NCBI RefSeq assembly: GCF_036320965.1
Contig: NC_092234.1
Location: 32,019,203-32,083,202 of the forward strand
DNA length: 64,000 bases
DNA from: Panulirus ornatus
Lineage: Eukaryota; Arthropoda; Malacostraca; Decapoda; Palinuridae
Direction: 5' to 3'
Shown here one piece after another: positions 60,079-64,000 of the stretch. Below the pieces are notes generated by a model. The model ran no database searches. It was not told where the DNA came from and worked only from the letters and a program-made list of their open reading frames with translations. Position 1 is the first letter of the stretch. Each line of letters starts with the position of its first letter. A program made the translations under genes and the position numbers.

Positions 60079-60788
60079 CAACATAAACACCATGATTAGG
60101 AACTGGGAGGCATCATCAAATTCACCGGATGACGTCAACGGGAATGATGTTTACCATGTACGAAGAATGGAAGAAAGTAGATACACACAAACTTCACAGT
60201 GCTGCCACCAGCAGACTGACTGAAGATGACCCAAGCTGGGCACCCTAGACGGAGAGGTGCTGAAAGAATAAAGGAAGCTTCCACGCCTTGAGGAAAACCT
60301 CAAGAGAGAGACGAAGAGATGACGAAATCTTGAGGAACAGGCACTGATAGAGCCTCGGGCCTACCATGTATGTGAGGATAATGTTATCTACAAGTGTGTG
60401 TATGTGTGTGTGTGTGAAACTCCTAAAACATCCCAAGTTAAATAAGGGTCATCGCTAATATGATCAGCCTTAATGATTGTTTAAATATACCCCCAAGTAA
60501 GAATACAGTTCAGGTTTAATACAGCTTAACTTCTAATTGGTTCAAAATGAACAGCTTTCGGTGAGACAAAATAAGTGATAATAAATCATTTCTTCGTATT
60601 TACTTTGATGACTGCAGTATTTCAGTTTCACTTTAAACGACAGCGAAAGGGAAAACTCCCTGATTTACGTTGAAAAATTTTCTGGTCCCAAGGTAATCTA
60701 CCCGTTAATATAATTTCATATACAATAATGTTTTATTATAAAACTCTTTATAATCCACTGTTCATATACATCAGTACTGATATAACGA

Positions 60789-60792
<4 letters not shown>
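60078..60792. other. Non-coding stretch
   Basis: Nothing recognised. Short GT tract at 60394-60416. Confidence 0.5.

Positions 60793-60841
<49 letters not shown>
60793..60841. repeat. (AT)n microsatellite
   Basis: About 24 TA units. Confidence 0.99.

Positions 60842-62805
<1,964 letters not shown>

Positions 62806-62851
<46 letters not shown>
62806..62851. repeat. (CA)n microsatellite
   Basis: About 23 CA units. Confidence 0.99.
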
Positions 62852-63119
62852 GGGACCCAGGCCGGCCCGGCGCCACTACGGACGATTTGGGCAATTGTAA
62901 TCATGAGGCTATTAAGTGATATGTCCTTGGTGGGTTTAATCGCTGGAAGGACTTGGCCCAGAGTCTAAATTAGTGGCTGAACCTTCTCTCTGGCTGCTGG
63001 AGATAAGGGCTGTCGGGAGGTTGTTCCTGCTGCTGCTGCTGCTGGCAGCGCGGGCGGGGGGGCAGGGGGCACATTTGTTTAGTGGCGAAGTGGAAGGGGG
63101 AGGATGGGGGCATCAGGTT

Positions 63120-63121
<2 letters not shown>

Positions 63122-63175
<54 letters not shown>
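63122..63175. repeat. (GT)n microsatellite
   Basis: About 27 GT units. Confidence 0.99.
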
Positions 63176-63178
<3 letters not shown>

Positions 63179-63468
63179 ACGGGGAGAGAGTTTTACACTT
63201 GTGTTGACCCATCTCTTATCCTTGTATATATTTGCTATGTCCCTACTCTCGTTTACTCACACACACCAGACTAAGCTAGGCATTCATTTATGAACCAGCC
63301 CCGAGGGGAGGATGAACACCTAGGCTGGATGTTGGCCCACTGTGGCGGCGAGGATTCGGAAGAGCGCGAGTGTGTTCTGCGTGCGCGCGTACGTACATGT
63401 ACGTGCATCTTGCATGTGTTCGTGTATGTTTCTAAGGTGCGGGGGAGGAAGATCTGCACCCGTGTCTG

Positions 63469-63498
63469 TGTGTGTGTGTGTGTGTGTGTGCGCGCGCA
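63469..63498. repeat. (GT)n-(GC)n tract
   Basis: GT units passing into cgcgcgc. Confidence 0.97.
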
Positions 63499-64000
63499 TG
63501 AACTCGCGTGACGCGCATTCTGGTGGATACGTATAATATTAAGTATCCGCACGTGTGTAGAGCTAGCATCTGTGTGTCGGCCATGTGCAGTGTGCGGTCC
63601 CCAACAGATGCGTGTGACAGCAATAATTACATTTAAAGGCTCTGTCTGCAGCGGCGGTTGAGTTAAATAACTAATATAAATATACATCAGTCTCTTGCCG
63701 CTCGGGAGCATTCCGAGTTGCGAACCCATGTTCTCAAGAAGTAATACGCCTTAAAATAGCTCTATCGCTACAAGTCAATAAGGCATTCGTCAGCGGGCCC
63801 ACACTGGAGACGGGATCACCCAAAGGTGGGGTTTCTTGCTCTGGGGCTCTTCCAAGCGCACTTTAGCTTCCTTCAACTGAAGCTAAACTAGTGAAGGTAA
63901 CATCACCGCCGCCAACCACGGAGGGCAGACTTACCAAGGCTTCTGCCTTTCTGAAGTCGGTATTCTCCCCCGGTGGGTGGGTGGGCTAAGGTAGGCAGCA
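63499..64000. other. Non-coding stretch to window end
   Basis: No gene recognised. Confidence 0.5.

Noticed and set aside
62973..63293. Signal-peptide-like frame (LFLLLLLLAARAGG)
   Set aside because: Leucine run comes from a short CTG repeat, and the rest runs into (GT)n.

Overview
This is eukaryotic nuclear DNA, most likely from an arthropod and probably a decapod crustacean. The inference rests on one arthropod-style ZFHX (zinc-finger homeobox) exon, an extreme density of long di- and trinucleotide microsatellites, and non-LTR retrotransposon fragments of kinds I associate with decapod genomes. There is no operon structure and no bacterial gene organisation.

Only one stretch is confidently host protein-coding: a single 6.1 kb exon on the minus strand (about 50227-56346). 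It encodes four homeodomains and about fifteen C2H2 zinc fingers of a ZFHX3/ZFHX4/zfh-2-type transcription factor. A polypyrimidine tract plus CAG precedes it and a consensus GTGAGT donor ends it, so it is an internal exon. The rest of the protein is encoded elsewhere. I recognise no other ZFHX exon in the window, so most of the remaining 58 kb could be intron of this gene.

Layout: (1) 1-840, minus strand, an uninterrupted reverse-transcriptase segment of a LINE running off the left edge. (2) 0.85-20.5 kb, microsatellites and a succession of young and decayed minisatellites. (3) 20.5-28.8 kb, a mobile-element cluster: palindromic foldback elements, a deleted copy and a 5'-truncated copy of the LINE seen at position 1, a CR1/Jockey-like fragment, an RNase H-bearing LINE inserted into an old minisatellite, and a tRNA-like SINE. 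(4) 28.8-50.2 kb, long unannotatable AT-rich DNA with purine-rich blocks (32.7-36.3 kb) and decayed arrays with roughly 32-bp (38.85-40.35 kb) and 45-bp (45.0-45.6 kb) periods. (5) 50.2-56.3 kb, the ZFHX exon. (6) 56.3-64 kb, upstream intron or flank with (AT)n tracts, a third foldback-like copy and a tRNA-SINE cluster.

The most interesting non-genic signals are a foldback family embedded in (AT)n microsatellites (best copy about 21231-21506) and two copies of one LINE sharing the same 3' terminus, one ending in poly(A) and the other in (AT)n. The second suggests how some of the AT microsatellites were seeded. No database search was possible. Family names rest on motifs seen in translation and on memory of those families.
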